Below are positions 33,901 to 42,907 of a stretch of DNA of 64,000 nucleotides, one piece after another. The position numbers and the translations under genes are program-made. Positions within the stretch are counted from its first letter, which is position 1. Each line of letters starts with the position of its first letter. This DNA comes from Oscillospiraceae bacterium (GTDB lineage Bacteria; Bacillota; Clostridia; Oscillospirales; Oscillospiraceae): positions 45,931-109,930 of the forward strand of contig CACZDN010000014.1 of the NCBI GenBank assembly GCA_902779945.1, read 5' to 3'. A model generated the notes under the pieces. That model made no database searches. It was not told where the DNA came from and saw only the letters and a program-made list of their open reading frames with translations.

Positions 33901-35334
33901 ATGCACGACAGTTATCAAAATCCGCTCTGTACCCGCTATGCGGGGAAGGAGATGCAGCGGATCTTCTCGGATCAGCAAAAGTTTTCCACATGGCGAAGGC
34001 TTTGGCTCGCGCTGGCCGAGAGCGAACAGGCCCTCGGCCTTCCCATCACGGACGCGCAGCTTGACGAGATGCGCCTCCATCTGGATGACATCGACTACGA
34101 CCTGGCCCACCGCAAGGAAATGGAGCTGCGCCATGACGTGATGGCGCATGTGCATACCTTTGCCGCCGCCTGCCCGAAGGCCGCGCCCATCATCCATCTG
34201 GGCGCCACCTCCTGCTATGTGGGGGACAACACGGACGTTCTCAATCAGCGCAATGCACTGCTGCTCATCCGCGGCAAGCTCCTGTCCGTCATGCGGGCGC
34301 TCGCAGATTTCGCCGGGAAGAACAGGGATTTCCCGACGCTGGCCTTTACCCACTTTCAGGCAGCCCAGCCCAGCACGGTGGGAAAACGTGCCTGTCTCTG
34401 GCTTCAGGATCTGGAGATGGATCTCAAACAGTTGGATTTTGCATTATCCCAGCTGCGGCTTCTGGGCTGCAAGGGTACGACCGGTACGGCGGCGAGCTTT
34501 CTGAAGCTCTTTGACGGGGACGAGGAAAAGGTGCTGGCGCTCGAGCGCATGATCGCGGAGAAAATGGACATGAAAGCCTGCCAGCAGGTAAGCGGACAGA
34601 CCTATTCCCGCAAGCAGGATTTCGCCGTGCTGCAGGTTCTCAGCGGCATTGCCCAGAGCGCCTGCAAATTTGCCGGCGATATCCGGCTTCTGAGCCATCT
34701 CAAAGAGCTGGAGGAGCCCTTTGAGAGCGGGCAGATCGGCTCGTCCGCCATGGCCTACAAACGCAACCCCATGCGCAGCGAACGCATTGCGGCGCTGGCA
34801 CGCTATGTGATGTGCGACCTTCAAAATGCGGCTTTTACAGCGTCCTCCCAGTGGCTGGAGCGCACGCTGGACGATTCCGCCAACCGCCGCATCGCCATCC
34901 CGGAGGCGTTTCTGGCCTGTGACGGGATTTTGAACCTGTATGAGAACATTGTCTCCGGCCTGCGCCTGTTCCCTGCGGTGATGCAAAAGCATCTCAGCGA
35001 GGAACTGCCGTTTCTCGCCACCGAGAATATTTTGATGGCCTGCGTAAAGGAGAAGCACGGAGACCGCCAGCTTCTACATGAACGCCTTCGTCTCCACGCC
35101 ATCGCGGCGGCAGAGCAGGTCAAGGTATATGGCAGGGACAACGACCTGCTGCAGCGGATCGCGGAGGACCCGGCATTCGATCTGACGGCGGAGGAACTGG
35201 AAGCGCTTGCCCATCCCTCGGCCTTTACCGGCATGGCAGGAGCGCAATGCGCACGTTATCTCGAGAATGTGATCGGACCGATACTCGAACAAAACCGGGC
35301 AAACATGCAGAAGGCAGACGAAATCAATGTGTAA
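33901..35334 (+). CDS. purB: Adenylosuccinate lyase
   Basis: 477-residue fumarase/aspartase-superfamily enzyme acting twice in purine synthesis (SAICAR and adenylosuccinate cleavage). The signature loop GSSAMAYKRNPMRSE is present, with HLGATSCYVGDNTD and THFQAAQPSTVGKR supplying substrate-binding histidines. It resembles the longer, animal-like PurB forms common in Clostridia. GGAGAGAG precedes the ATG. purA starts 12 bp downstream. Confidence 0.96.
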   Translation: MHDSYQNPLCTRYAGKEMQRIFSDQQKFSTWRRLWLALAESEQALGLPITDAQLDEMRLHLDDIDYDLAHRKEMELRHDVMAHVHTFAAACPKAAPIIHLGATSCYVGDNTDVLNQRNALLLIRGKLLSVMRALADFAGKNRDFPTLAFTHFQAAQPSTVGKRACLWLQDLEMDLKQLDFALSQLRLLGCKGTTGTAASFLKLFDGDEEKVLALERMIAEKMDMKACQQVSGQTYSRKQDFAVLQVLSGIAQSACKFAGDIRLLSHLKELEEPFESGQIGSSAMAYKRNPMRSERIAALARYVMCDLQNAAFTASSQWLERTLDDSANRRIAIPEAFLACDGILNLYENIVSGLRLFPAVMQKHLSEELPFLATENILMACVKEKHGDRQLLHERLRLHAIAAAEQVKVYGRDNDLLQRIAEDPAFDLTAEELEALAHPSAFTGMAGAQCARYLENVIGPILEQNRANMQKADEINV

Positions 35335-35346
35335 GGGGAGATATAA

Positions 35347-36624
35347 ATGCTGACATCTGTAGTAGGGACAAACTGGGGCGACGAGGGGAAGGGCCGCATG
35401 GTCGATATGCTCAGCGAGGCGTATGACGTCGTTGTGCGCTATCAGGGCGGCAACAACGCCGGTCACACAGTCGTGAATGAATACGGAAAGACGGTGCTGA
35501 ACCTGCTGCCCTCCGGCATCATGCGGAAGAATACCGCGAATATTCTCGGCCCCGGCATGGTCGTCGACCTTGAACATCTTTCCAAGGAGACCGACGCGAT
35601 CCGAAAGCGCGGCGTGCCGATCAGTCCGGAAAACCTGATCCTCAGCTCCCGCGCGACGATCTGCCTGCCGTATCATCGACTTCTGGATGTGCTGGAGGAG
35701 GAACGCCTCGGCAGCAAAAGCTTTGGCTCCACCCGGCGGGGGATTTCTCCGGTCTATGCGGATAAGTATATGAAAAAGACGCTGCGCATGGGAGATCTGC
35801 TGTACCCGACTACGCTCAGAAAAAAGGTCGAGGAACTGCTTGCGTGGAAGAACCTCACTGTCGAAAAGGGCTACGGACACAGCCCGGTCAAGACGGATGA
35901 GATCATGGACTGGCTCATCGCCTACGGAAAGCCCTTTGTACCGTATATTCGGGATACCGGGCTCTATCTGCAAAATGCGATAAACGAAGGAAAATCCGTT
36001 CTGTTTGAAGCGCAGCTCGGCGCGCTGCGGGACATAGACTTCGGCATCTATCCCTTTACCTCCGCATCCTCAACGCTCTCCGCCTATGCCCCTATCGGCG
36101 CGGGGGTACCCTTTGCGCATCTGGATCAGGTGATCGGGATCATGAAAGCGTATTCCAGTTGTGTCGGCGCAGGTCCCTTTCCCTGTGAGCTTTTCGGAGA
36201 AGAGGGGAGCACACTGCGGGAAGCCGGGGCGGAATACGGCGCCGCCACCGGCAGACCACGCAGAGTCGGCGGCTTCGACGTTGTCGCCTCCCGCTACGGG
36301 ACCAAAATGCAGGGCTGCACTTTACTTGCACTGACCAAGCTGGACGTGTTGTCCTATATGGAAAAAATCCCGGTGTGCGTTGCCTATGAGCTGAGAGGGG
36401 AGCGTGTTGAAGATTTCCCCACCGTGATCGATGACCTGAATGCGGCAAAACCGATCTATGAGTATCTGCCCGGGTTTCACTGTGACATCAGCGCCTGCCG
36501 ACATCTTGAAGACCTGCCGCAGAGTGCGCGGGACTATATTGCCTTCGTGGAATCCGCGGTGGGCTGTCCGATCCGCTATGTCTCCGTCGGCGCAGAGAGG
36601 GACGCAATCATATGGATCCCGTAA
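35347..36624 (+). CDS. purA: Adenylosuccinate synthetase
   Basis: 425 residues. NWGDEGKGRMVD is the GTP-binding P-loop, with the catalytic aspartate just before the lysine-containing loop; NNAGHTV, GSTRRGISPVY and LTKLDVL are further family blocks. It condenses IMP and aspartate with GTP hydrolysis, the step before purB. Translational signals are AAGGGGAGAT then ATG. A hairpin 15 bp beyond the stop ends the purine/nitrogen run. Confidence 0.96.
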   Translation: MLTSVVGTNWGDEGKGRMVDMLSEAYDVVVRYQGGNNAGHTVVNEYGKTVLNLLPSGIMRKNTANILGPGMVVDLEHLSKETDAIRKRGVPISPENLILSSRATICLPYHRLLDVLEEERLGSKSFGSTRRGISPVYADKYMKKTLRMGDLLYPTTLRKKVEELLAWKNLTVEKGYGHSPVKTDEIMDWLIAYGKPFVPYIRDTGLYLQNAINEGKSVLFEAQLGALRDIDFGIYPFTSASSTLSAYAPIGAGVPFAHLDQVIGIMKAYSSCVGAGPFPCELFGEEGSTLREAGAEYGAATGRPRRVGGFDVVASRYGTKMQGCTLLALTKLDVLSYMEKIPVCVAYELRGERVEDFPTVIDDLNAAKPIYEYLPGFHCDISACRHLEDLPQSARDYIAFVESAVGCPIRYVSVGAERDAIIWIP

Positions 36625-36638
36625 CCGGGCAACAATAA

Positions 36639-36676
36639 GGGCATGTTGATGCGGTGCAATCCCGCACAACATGCCC
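36639..36676 (+). terminator. Hairpin after purA
   Basis: GGGCATGTTG pairs with CAACATGCCC around an 18 nt loop. No T-run follows, so termination is uncertain. Confidence 0.45.
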
Positions 36677-36780
36677 ATAATCATCCATATATCAAGATCA
36701 TACGAATCTCAGATGCGAGGCTTTCATGGATTCAGCATAATTGACGTCAGACAGGGTATCCTGGCGTCCGCGCAAGCTCC

Positions 36781-37673
36781 GATTCAACGCGCTTCCGTCA
36801 ATGGGAATCAAAGGCTGACAAAACCAGAATAAAAGTTGGAGAGTTGAAAGAAGGCAGCGCTCTCAATCAGGTCGGTTTTCCTGTGGCTGGAATGTGGTTT
36901 GATGTTGGTAAAATCAGGAAAGACTTTGACAAACACAGTGACCATTTTTCAAAAGAAATCCTGAAAGATATTCCTGCGCTTTTGAATAATCCAATTGCTA
37001 TTACTGAATACAGAGGTCCCAAAGGGAATATTAACAATACCGTAACTGTTTGGGGGCTTGTGATCCCAGATACCAATATTCCTGTTGCGGTTGGTGTCAT
37101 GATGGTTCGTGGCGAAGGTAACAGGATGATCGTCAATAAAATTCTGACGGTTCACGCAGACAGCCATGCAGCAATCAATGACGGGAACATACTTTATCTG
37201 AACGAAGATAAAAAAAGAACCCGCAATTGGTTCCAAGTCTGCGGCATCTCCGTGCCGTTAAACGGAACATCCTTCGGGTTCATTCGTAGTATATCATTTG
37301 TAGACAAGAAAAGCAATACCCAAAACGGCAAGCTCTCTGTCAAGGATGAATCCGATCAGACGCAAACCGAGGCTTTCAAGCGCTGGTTTGGTGACAGCAA
37401 GGTCGTCAACGCAGACGGGACGCCGAAGGTGATGTATCACGGTACGGCGGCAGTTATCAGGACTTCGCAAAGGCGCTTATCCATATCGACCAGGTCCTCC
37501 AGGACGCCGTTCTTGTGGAAAAGCACACGGACAAGTACAAGGGGACAGTGCGTGAAGATCCGACTCTTGAAAGTGTATCTGTTCTGCTCGGCGCATTCCG
37601 TGACGGCAACTCCATTATCCCAGTACAGTTTGAAATAAAAAATCCTCCAACTATGGAGGAAGACTATACATGA
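36781..37673 (+). pseudogene. Decayed phage/ICE polyvalent protein fragment (frameshifted)
   Basis: An open stretch without a credible start encodes a globular part (VGFPVAGMWFDVGKI..., about 36844-37310) and then GKLSVKDESDQTQTEAFKRW and KVMYHGT, typical of the ART/MuF-C-like modules of large phage proteins. Near 37445 the similarity jumps frame: DFAKALIHIDQVL to IIPVQFEIK reads in another frame up to the TGA at 37671. This looks like a deletion or frameshift joining two modules. It is AT-richer than its surroundings. No capsid, integrase or replication gene is nearby. Confidence 0.7.
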
Positions 37674-38064
37674 CCGTCGCTATGACAAAAATAGGAGCTG
37701 ACGTCTTTGGGAGGGCTATCGAGGATTACCCGACACATCCCTCTCTGGTATCAGCTCCCAATAAAGCCGATTTATCAGTTTCCTATATATTAGCAGATAT
37801 TGTACGGGAAATCAACCCCACGGATGCACATTTCTTGAAATATATACCCGACAAGATGCTCAGTGAGGAACAGCTAACGGCAAAGCAGGCGGCTATTGCC
37901 GAGGATGAAAAGCGGATTGCGGCTTACGCGAAGAAGCAACCAAACGGCAAGCTCTCTGTCAAGGAGGAAACTCAGCAGACCCAAGAAGCTATGGCTAATC
38001 CTGACAGTAAAATTAGAACGCCAGACGGGAAACACCGCGTGGTCTATCACGGCACAAGCTCTAA
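37670..38064 (+). pseudogene. Second polyvalent-protein fragment, truncated by MITE copy 4
   Basis: Starts ATGA-coupled to the previous frame (MTVAMTKIGADVF). After about 90 unrecognised residues it again shows NGKLSVKEETQQTQ and RVVYHGTSSK, a second copy of the module boundary seen at 37320-37445. The frame is broken at 38065 by a MITE-like element, immediately after the YHGT motif. It is a relic of the same mobile-element gene family; no function is expected. Confidence 0.7.
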
Positions 38065-38223
38065 GGCAACACCGCATGATTCGGCAAGAGCGAATCCCGA
38101 GAAAAATCAGGTTCCGAGAAAGGCAATTATTCACAGGAATACTACGTGCATTGCAAGAAAAAAGGACGAAGTCAGGGTGCAATTTTTCCAGGAGGCGCCG
38201 ATGGCGGATCGCGCGGTGCTGCC
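38065..38223 (+). mobile_element. MITE-like element, copy 4 (159 bp)
   Basis: Starts GGCAACACCGC and ends GCGGTGCTGCC (one change in the right repeat). The flanks CTAA and CTGA match at three of four bases, an eroded target duplication. It interrupts the phage-like fragment, showing insertion into a reading frame. The internal sequence is the most diverged of the set together with copy 5. Confidence 0.82.
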
Positions 38224-38485
38224 CTGATACGAAACTGCCGGAAAGGCAGAAAGAAATATTTGACAGCGAAAGCCTGATTGAATATACTTGTTTATGGGTA
38301 TCGGCTTTAATCAGCAAACCGCCCATTTCGTAGGGGTCGATCCCCAGATCGACCCGAACACCGGGGCATTGTACAAGTCATAAGGTTTCCCGATACGCAT
38401 ATACTTGTTTTAACCGAGGTATATATTGCCGGATAGAGGAGTCAGACAAACTGTACGGACATTGAGCCGGATGAAAAGAGACCGA
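38224..38485. other. Gene-free remnant region between MITE copies 4 and 5
   Basis: No credible gene. It is AT-rich, contains the GGGTCGATC palindrome and may include further debris of the interrupted phage-like gene (GAAATATTTGACAGCG near 38255). Nothing else is recognisable. Confidence 0.4.
38329..38355 (-). repeat. GGGTCGATC palindrome, copy B
   Basis: Exact reverse complement of 22169-22195 (27 of 27 bases). Both copies stand close to a MITE-like element and to gene debris. Confidence 0.8.
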
Positions 38486-38641
38486 GGCAATACCGCATGA
38501 TGCGGTAAGAGCGAATCCTGCGAAAAACGGGTTCTGATAAAGGCAATTTTTCACTGAAATACTTTGTGTATGGCAAGAAACAGACTCAAAAAAGGGCAAA
38601 TTTTCCCGGGAGGCACCGATGGCGGATTGCGCGGTTTTGCC
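38486..38641 (+). mobile_element. MITE-like element, copy 5 (156 bp)
   Basis: GGCAATACCGC at the left and GCGGTTTTGCC at the right. The flanks CCGA/CTGA are no longer an exact duplication. The remaining 89 bp to the next gene hold no clear promoter. Confidence 0.8.
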
Positions 38642-38730
38642 CTGAATAAGCAAGGATTACACAGGAAAACACGTATGGGCAATCAATTAAACCATCTCTT
38701 TGCGGAAGAAAAAATACGGGGTTATATGAG

Positions 38731-39063
38731 ATGAACATTCAAATATTCGGAAAATCAAAATGCTTTGATACGAAAAAAGCGGAGCGCTGGTTCAAGGAAC
38801 GCCGAATCAAGTATCAGTATATCGACGTGATCAAATACGGCATGAGCAGGGGAGAGCTGGCGAGCGTAAAAAGCGCCGTGGGGCTCGACGCCATGGTCGA
38901 CCCGAAGGATGAGGATTACGCTCTGTTCCAGTACCTCGCCTCAACGGAGGCGAAGATGGAGAAGCTCTTTGAAGTCCCCTGGCTCATCAGGACCCCGGTC
39001 GTGCGAAATGGGAAGCAGGCCACCGTCGGCTTCTGCCCGGATATCTGGAAGGACTGGAAATAA
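38731..39063 (+). CDS. ArsC/Spx-family thioredoxin-fold protein
   Basis: 110 residues. The opening MNIQIFGKSKCFDTKKAERWFKER has the ArsC-family layout with a single cysteine in the loop where arsenate reductases keep the catalytic one. PWLIRTPVVRNGK carries the cis-proline strand. Spx regulators are longer and usually have CXXC, so a YffB/ArsC-like reductase of unknown substrate fits best. It is monocistronic, with a terminator right after the stop. Confidence 0.82.
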   Translation: MNIQIFGKSKCFDTKKAERWFKERRIKYQYIDVIKYGMSRGELASVKSAVGLDAMVDPKDEDYALFQYLASTEAKMEKLFEVPWLIRTPVVRNGKQATVGFCPDIWKDWK

Positions 39064-39095
39064 AAAAGACGCTCTTTCGAGCGTCTTTTTTATTT
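39062..39095. terminator. Bidirectional terminator
   Basis: AAAAAAGACGCTC-TTTC-GAGCGTCTTTTTT: GC-rich stem with A-run and T-run on either side. It serves the ArsC-like gene (plus) and secG (minus), which converge here. Confidence 0.9.
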
Positions 39096-39100
39096 TGAAA

Positions 39101-39337
39101 TCAGATCAGGTTGAGGATCAGGGTCAGAAGAACGAAGGCCAGGGCGAACCACTTGGTGGCCTTTGCGAGCTTAGCGTCCAGCGTCTTGGCCTTTCCCTTG
39201 GCGAGGAAGGTATCCGCACCGCCGGAAATGGAACCGGAGAGGCCGGCGCTCTTGCCGCTCTGCATGAGCACGATGGTGGTCACAGCGAGACCGGAGAGAA
39301 CCTGAAGAATGGTGAAAATGATGGTAAGAGCAGACAT
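39101..39337 (-). CDS. secG: Preprotein translocase subunit SecG
   Basis: 78 residues with two membrane helices (about 5-24 and 55-76) around a glycine/serine loop LMQSGKSAGLSGSISGGADTF, the SecG signature. It assists SecYEA-dependent export. I start it at the ATG of MSALTII because AAAGGA lies 9 nt upstream; a TTG nine bases earlier directly abuts that site. It is monocistronic. Confidence 0.95.
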   Translation of the reverse strand: MSALTIIFTILQVLSGLAVTTIVLMQSGKSAGLSGSISGGADTFLAKGKAKTLDAKLAKATKWFALAFVLLTLILNLI

Positions 39338-39381
39338 GTATTTCAATCCTTTCGAGATTTGTATTACTTAGAAGCTTAGAT

Positions 39382-39410
39382 AATATAACACAGGCAACGG
39401 AACATTTCAA
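39382..39410 (-). promoter_or_regulatory. Promoter of secG
   Basis: Minus strand -35 TTGAAA (39405-39410), 17 bp, -10 TATATT (39382-39387). Confidence 0.7.
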
Positions 39411-39460
39411 GTGTTTTTTTCTTTTTCGCGCAAGATTTTGCGATGGAAGACAGCGGCACA

Positions 39461-39955
39461 CTACAGATATGGCGTCAGATGCTCCCGCCACGCCTGCGTC
39501 AGACGCTCCAGCGACCATACGGCGTTGGCGGGACTGGTCGAAGGCAGGCAGACGGCGCCGCGTCCCACCTCGGGCTCGATGTACCGCCTGTACATCTCCC
39601 AGGACTTTTTGCCGTTGCAGAAGACCTGGCGGATCTCTGCGGTCTCAAATATCGGTGTCAGATCGTTCGGCACGACGTGTTCGATGCTCGCGTCGGAGGA
39701 GCCCTCGATCTCACAGCGGGCGATGGAATCCCAGAGCGCGATCCCGTGGGACAGGAGCATACGCTTCTTCTCCGGAATGTCCGTCGGCACGGGACAGCTC
39801 AGTACGCCGGCGAGCACCTTCCAGAAGCGGTTTTGCGGGTGCCCGTAGAAAAAACGCTGCTCTCTCGATTTGACGGAGGGAAACGAACCGAGGATCAGCA
39901 CGCGGGCGTTTTCGTCATACAGCGGGGGAAAGGGATGGGTGATCGTCGTCTTCAT
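39461..39955 (-). CDS. DNA-deoxyinosine (hypoxanthine) glycosylase, UDG superfamily
   Basis: 164 residues. The motifs ILGSFPSVKSRE, FFYGHPQNRFWKVL and LPSTSPANA mark the uracil-DNA-glycosylase superfamily branch described as hypoxanthine-DNA glycosylase. The asparagine-lacking GSFPS loop and the SPANA motif surround the base pocket. It would remove deaminated adenine from DNA to start base-excision repair. GGAGGAG lies just before the ATG. It is a single gene with its own promoter. Confidence 0.87.
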   Translation of the reverse strand: MKTTITHPFPPLYDENARVLILGSFPSVKSREQRFFYGHPQNRFWKVLAGVLSCPVPTDIPEKKRMLLSHGIALWDSIARCEIEGSSDASIEHVVPNDLTPIFETAEIRQVFCNGKKSWEMYRRYIEPEVGRGAVCLPSTSPANAVWSLERLTQAWREHLTPYL

Positions 39956-39996
39956 AGCTCCTCCGGAATAAAAAACATTGGCGCGGCCTGCTTGTT

Positions 39997-40025
39997 ATTA
40001 TAGCGTGCTTCGACGGCGATTGCAA
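39997..40025 (-). promoter_or_regulatory. Promoter of the DNA glycosylase gene
   Basis: Minus strand -35 TTGCAA (40020-40025), 17 bp, perfect -10 TATAAT (39997-40002). Confidence 0.75.
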
Positions 40026-40061
40026 GCGGGACAAAAACCTGCGCGGCAAGCCACGCGCGCG

Positions 40062-40090
40062 TTGACAAAAAGCGCTGCGCGTCGTAAAAT
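40062..40090 (+). promoter_or_regulatory. Promoter of the EPS initiating transferase gene
   Basis: -35 TTGACA (40062-40067), 17 bp, -10 TAAAAT (40085-40090). It is divergent from the glycosylase promoter and gives a leader of about 75 nt. Confidence 0.72.
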
Positions 40091-40174
40091 CAAAGTGCAG
40101 GAGATAGCCTCCTTCTCGTGAATCGGTCGGCTTTCTCCGACTGTATCAATCTCAAGACCGGGCAGGGATGAATC

Positions 40175-41659
40175 GTGTATAAAATGGCGCTGCGCAGCTG
40201 GGTGAAACATCTGGATTTTATATTGCTGGACCTCTCCTCACTTCTGTTTTCAATGCTCATCGTCTTCCGGCTCAGCGGGAGACTCGGGCGTAACTTCATG
40301 ACCACCGATCCCTCAGGCTTTATCGCAATGCTGCTGTTGATCGATCTTGTCGTCATCATCTCGTTTGACAGCTTCAACTGCGTGGTCACGCGCGGCTACT
40401 ATGTGGAATTTACCAGCACGCTTCGGCATGAGATGCTTCTGTTTGGGTTTTCCGTGCTCGCGGTGATGATCCGCGCGGAGCATATTACCCATCACAAGGT
40501 CCTGATCGCCATGTCCTGCGCGATCTATTTCTTCCTGTCTTACAGCACGCGCGTTGCCTGGAAGTGGGTTCTGCGCCGCCAGCCCATCGCGGGCGAGGTG
40601 CAGCGCCCCATCCTGATCGTGACGGACAGCGCCCGCACGCACGAGATTCTGGACCGTATGCGGCATTACTCCTTCATCCGCTATAAGCTGGTCGGCCTGG
40701 TCCTGGCTGACCGCGACGCGAAAGGGGAGGAGATCGAGGGCGTGCCGGTGGTCGCAAACCTGGATGACGCCGCAGAATTCCTGTGCCGGGAGTGGGTGGA
40801 CGAGGTCTTCTTTTTCCACGCCTCCATGGACAAGCGCACGGAGAATCTGCTCCTGCAGTGCCGCGAGATGGCGCTGACGATCCATGTATCCGTGGCGATC
40901 CAGGGCATCGACGAGAGAAAACAGACCATCGGCTATATCGCGGGGTACGAGGTCGTGACCGCAAACGTCAATCTTATGGAGCCCCGGGACGCGTTTCTCA
41001 AACGCAGCTTTGACATCGTGGTCGGCCTTTTCGGCAGCCTCTGCGCGCTGATCGTGCTGATCCTTATCGGCCCGCTCATCTACATCGCGTCGCCCGGCCC
41101 GCTGATCTTCTGCCAGGAGCGGATCGGCGAAAACGGTCACAAGTTCAGAATGTACAAGATCCGTTCCATGTATCTCGACGCCGAGGAGAGAAAGGCCGCC
41201 CTCGCCAAGGAGAGCACGCACGAGGACGGGATGATGTTCAAGATGGATTTCGACCCCCGCGTCATCGGCAACCGCATCCTGCCGGACGGACGGCAGAAAA
41301 AGGGGATCGGTGCCTTTATCCGCTCAACGAGCCTGGACGAGTTTCCGCAGTTTTTCAACGTCCTCAAGGGGGACATGAGCGTTGTCGGAACACGCCCGCC
41401 CACGCCGGACGAGTGGGAGAAATACCAGCTCCGCCACCGCGCGCGCATGTCGGTCAAGCCCGGCATGACCGGCCTGTGGCAGATCAACCCTGACAAGGAT
41501 TACATGTCCTTCGACGACGTGGTACGGCTGGACACGGAATACATCTCAAACTGGGGCACGGGTGTGGACATAAGGATCGTCTTTATGACGGCGATGAAAT
41601 TCCTGCGGGGCCTGATCCCCGGCAAGCAGGAGGAGAAGCAGCACGCCAAAGTGAAGTGA
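40175..41659 (+). CDS. EPS polyprenyl glycosylphosphotransferase (initiating enzyme)
   Basis: 494 residues of the WbaP/CpsE type. There are four N-terminal helices (to ~125), a Rossmann-like middle part (RPILIVTDSA..., VVANLDDAAEF) and a C-terminal catalytic domain entered by a helix. The catalytic domain shows KRSFDIVVGLFGS, FCQERIGENGHKFRMYKIRSM, FIRSTSLDEFPQFFNVLKGDMSVVGTRPP and KPGMTGLWQI. It moves a sugar phosphate onto undecaprenyl phosphate to start the repeat unit. It starts at GTG 40175 (ATG 40184 is possible). Confidence 0.93.
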   Translation: MYKMALRSWVKHLDFILLDLSSLLFSMLIVFRLSGRLGRNFMTTDPSGFIAMLLLIDLVVIISFDSFNCVVTRGYYVEFTSTLRHEMLLFGFSVLAVMIRAEHITHHKVLIAMSCAIYFFLSYSTRVAWKWVLRRQPIAGEVQRPILIVTDSARTHEILDRMRHYSFIRYKLVGLVLADRDAKGEEIEGVPVVANLDDAAEFLCREWVDEVFFFHASMDKRTENLLLQCREMALTIHVSVAIQGIDERKQTIGYIAGYEVVTANVNLMEPRDAFLKRSFDIVVGLFGSLCALIVLILIGPLIYIASPGPLIFCQERIGENGHKFRMYKIRSMYLDAEERKAALAKESTHEDGMMFKMDFDPRVIGNRILPDGRQKKGIGAFIRSTSLDEFPQFFNVLKGDMSVVGTRPPTPDEWEKYQLRHRARMSVKPGMTGLWQINPDKDYMSFDDVVRLDTEYISNWGTGVDIRIVFMTAMKFLRGLIPGKQEEKQHAKVK

Positions 41660-41699
41660 TACGCCTCCCGTCAGGGAAGCGTATGAAAGGAGCGTACAC

Positions 41700-42689
41700 A
41701 TGGATGCCATCAGGCTCGGCACGATCGGCTCCGGCATGATCGTCCATGAGATTCTGGACAGCGTTATGCTGACGGACGGCATAACGCTTGAGGCGGTCTA
41801 CTCGCGAAGCGCGGAGAAGGGCGCGGAGCTTGCAAAGCGCTACGGCTGCGGGAAGTGCTATACCGGGCTCGACAGCTTGTTCGCGGATACGGACGTGAAT
41901 GTAGTCTATATTGCGTCACCGAATCTTCTGCATTACCCCCAGGCGAAGCGCGCGCTTCTGGCCGGGAAAAGCGTGATCTGCGAAAAACCCTTCGTCACAA
42001 GACTTGAGCAGGCGCAGGAGCTGCGCAGCCTCGCCGCGGAGCGCGGACTCTTTCTGATCGAAGCCGCGCCCACGGCCTGGCTCCCGAACTTTGCCGTTTT
42101 GAGACGGGAGCTGCCAAAGCTGGGCCGCGTGCATCTCGTGATGGCCAACTACAGCCAGTATTCGTCCCGTTACGATCTGCTTCTGCGGGGAGAGACGCCC
42201 AACGTCTTCAACCCGGCGTTTGCGGGCGGCGCGCTGATGGATCTGAATTTCTACAACATCCTTCTGAACGTGCTCCTCTTCGGCACCCCAAAGGCGGCGA
42301 AATACTACGCCAACCGTTTTCGGGACCTGGCCGACACCTCCGGCACGGTCATCCTGGAATACGACGGCTTCATCTCCGCCAACAGCGCCGCGAAGGACAG
42401 CCGGGGAGTCAACAGCTTCCAGATTGAGGGGGAGCAGGGCTTCCTCTACATCGAGGACGGATCGAACGGCCTCAAGTCCATACGCGTTGTGACCGAAGTG
42501 GGGGAGGCGCTCTACAACGAGCAGCCGGACCCCAACCGCTGGCACTACGAGATCAGGGCGCTGACCGCGCATCTCCTTCGGGAGGACCGCGAGCTCTTCT
42601 GCGAGCGGCTGGACACGACCATCGAGACGGTCGCCCTTATGGAGCGGATACGCCGCGGCGCAGGACTCGTCTTCCCCGGCGATGCATGA
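41700..42689 (+). CDS. Gfo/Idh/MocA-family oxidoreductase (first)
   Basis: 329 residues. The N-terminal Rossmann fold begins RLGTIGSGMIVHEI, and VICEKPFVTRLEQA contains the EKP catalytic lysine. The C-terminal alpha/beta domain includes GGALMDLNFYNI. Enzymes of this type oxidise or reduce sugars or sugar nucleotides with NAD(P). It follows the initiating transferase by 40 bp and is likely co-transcribed, so modification of an EPS sugar is probable; the substrate is not predictable. Confidence 0.88.
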   Translation: MDAIRLGTIGSGMIVHEILDSVMLTDGITLEAVYSRSAEKGAELAKRYGCGKCYTGLDSLFADTDVNVVYIASPNLLHYPQAKRALLAGKSVICEKPFVTRLEQAQELRSLAAERGLFLIEAAPTAWLPNFAVLRRELPKLGRVHLVMANYSQYSSRYDLLLRGETPNVFNPAFAGGALMDLNFYNILLNVLLFGTPKAAKYYANRFRDLADTSGTVILEYDGFISANSAAKDSRGVNSFQIEGEQGFLYIEDGSNGLKSIRVVTEVGEALYNEQPDPNRWHYEIRALTAHLLREDRELFCERLDTTIETVALMERIRRGAGLVFPGDA

Positions 42690-42751
42690 TACTCTTCCTT
42701 GATAGAAAGCCCCTTATCAGGGAAGAGCAGGACTGATCACAAAATGATAAA

Positions 42752-42906
42752 GGCAATACCGCATAATTCGGCAAGAGCAGATCCTGAGAAAAATTGGGTT
42801 CTGATAAAGGCACTTTTTCGCAGATGTACTTTGTGTACCTCAAGGAAAAGTGACGAAATCAGAGCGCAAATTTTCCAGGAGATGCCGAAGGCTGTGCGGT
42901 GTTGCC
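42752..42906 (+). mobile_element. MITE-like element, copy 6 (155 bp)
   Basis: GGCAATACCGC at the left, GCGGTGTTGCC at the right, exact TAAA duplication on both flanks (42748-42751, 42907-42910). The right TAAA forms the edge of the 19 bp inverted repeat that follows. It lies between two convergent EPS gene blocks. Confidence 0.87.
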
Positions 42907-42907
42907 T

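Noticed and set aside
36844-37638. Intact novel gene after purA
   Set aside because: Similarity switches frame near 37445 and no credible start exists, so a decayed fragment is more likely.
38329-38355. CRISPR-like or phage attachment repeat
   Set aside because: Only two inverted copies 16 kb apart, each a palindrome; no spacers or integrase.
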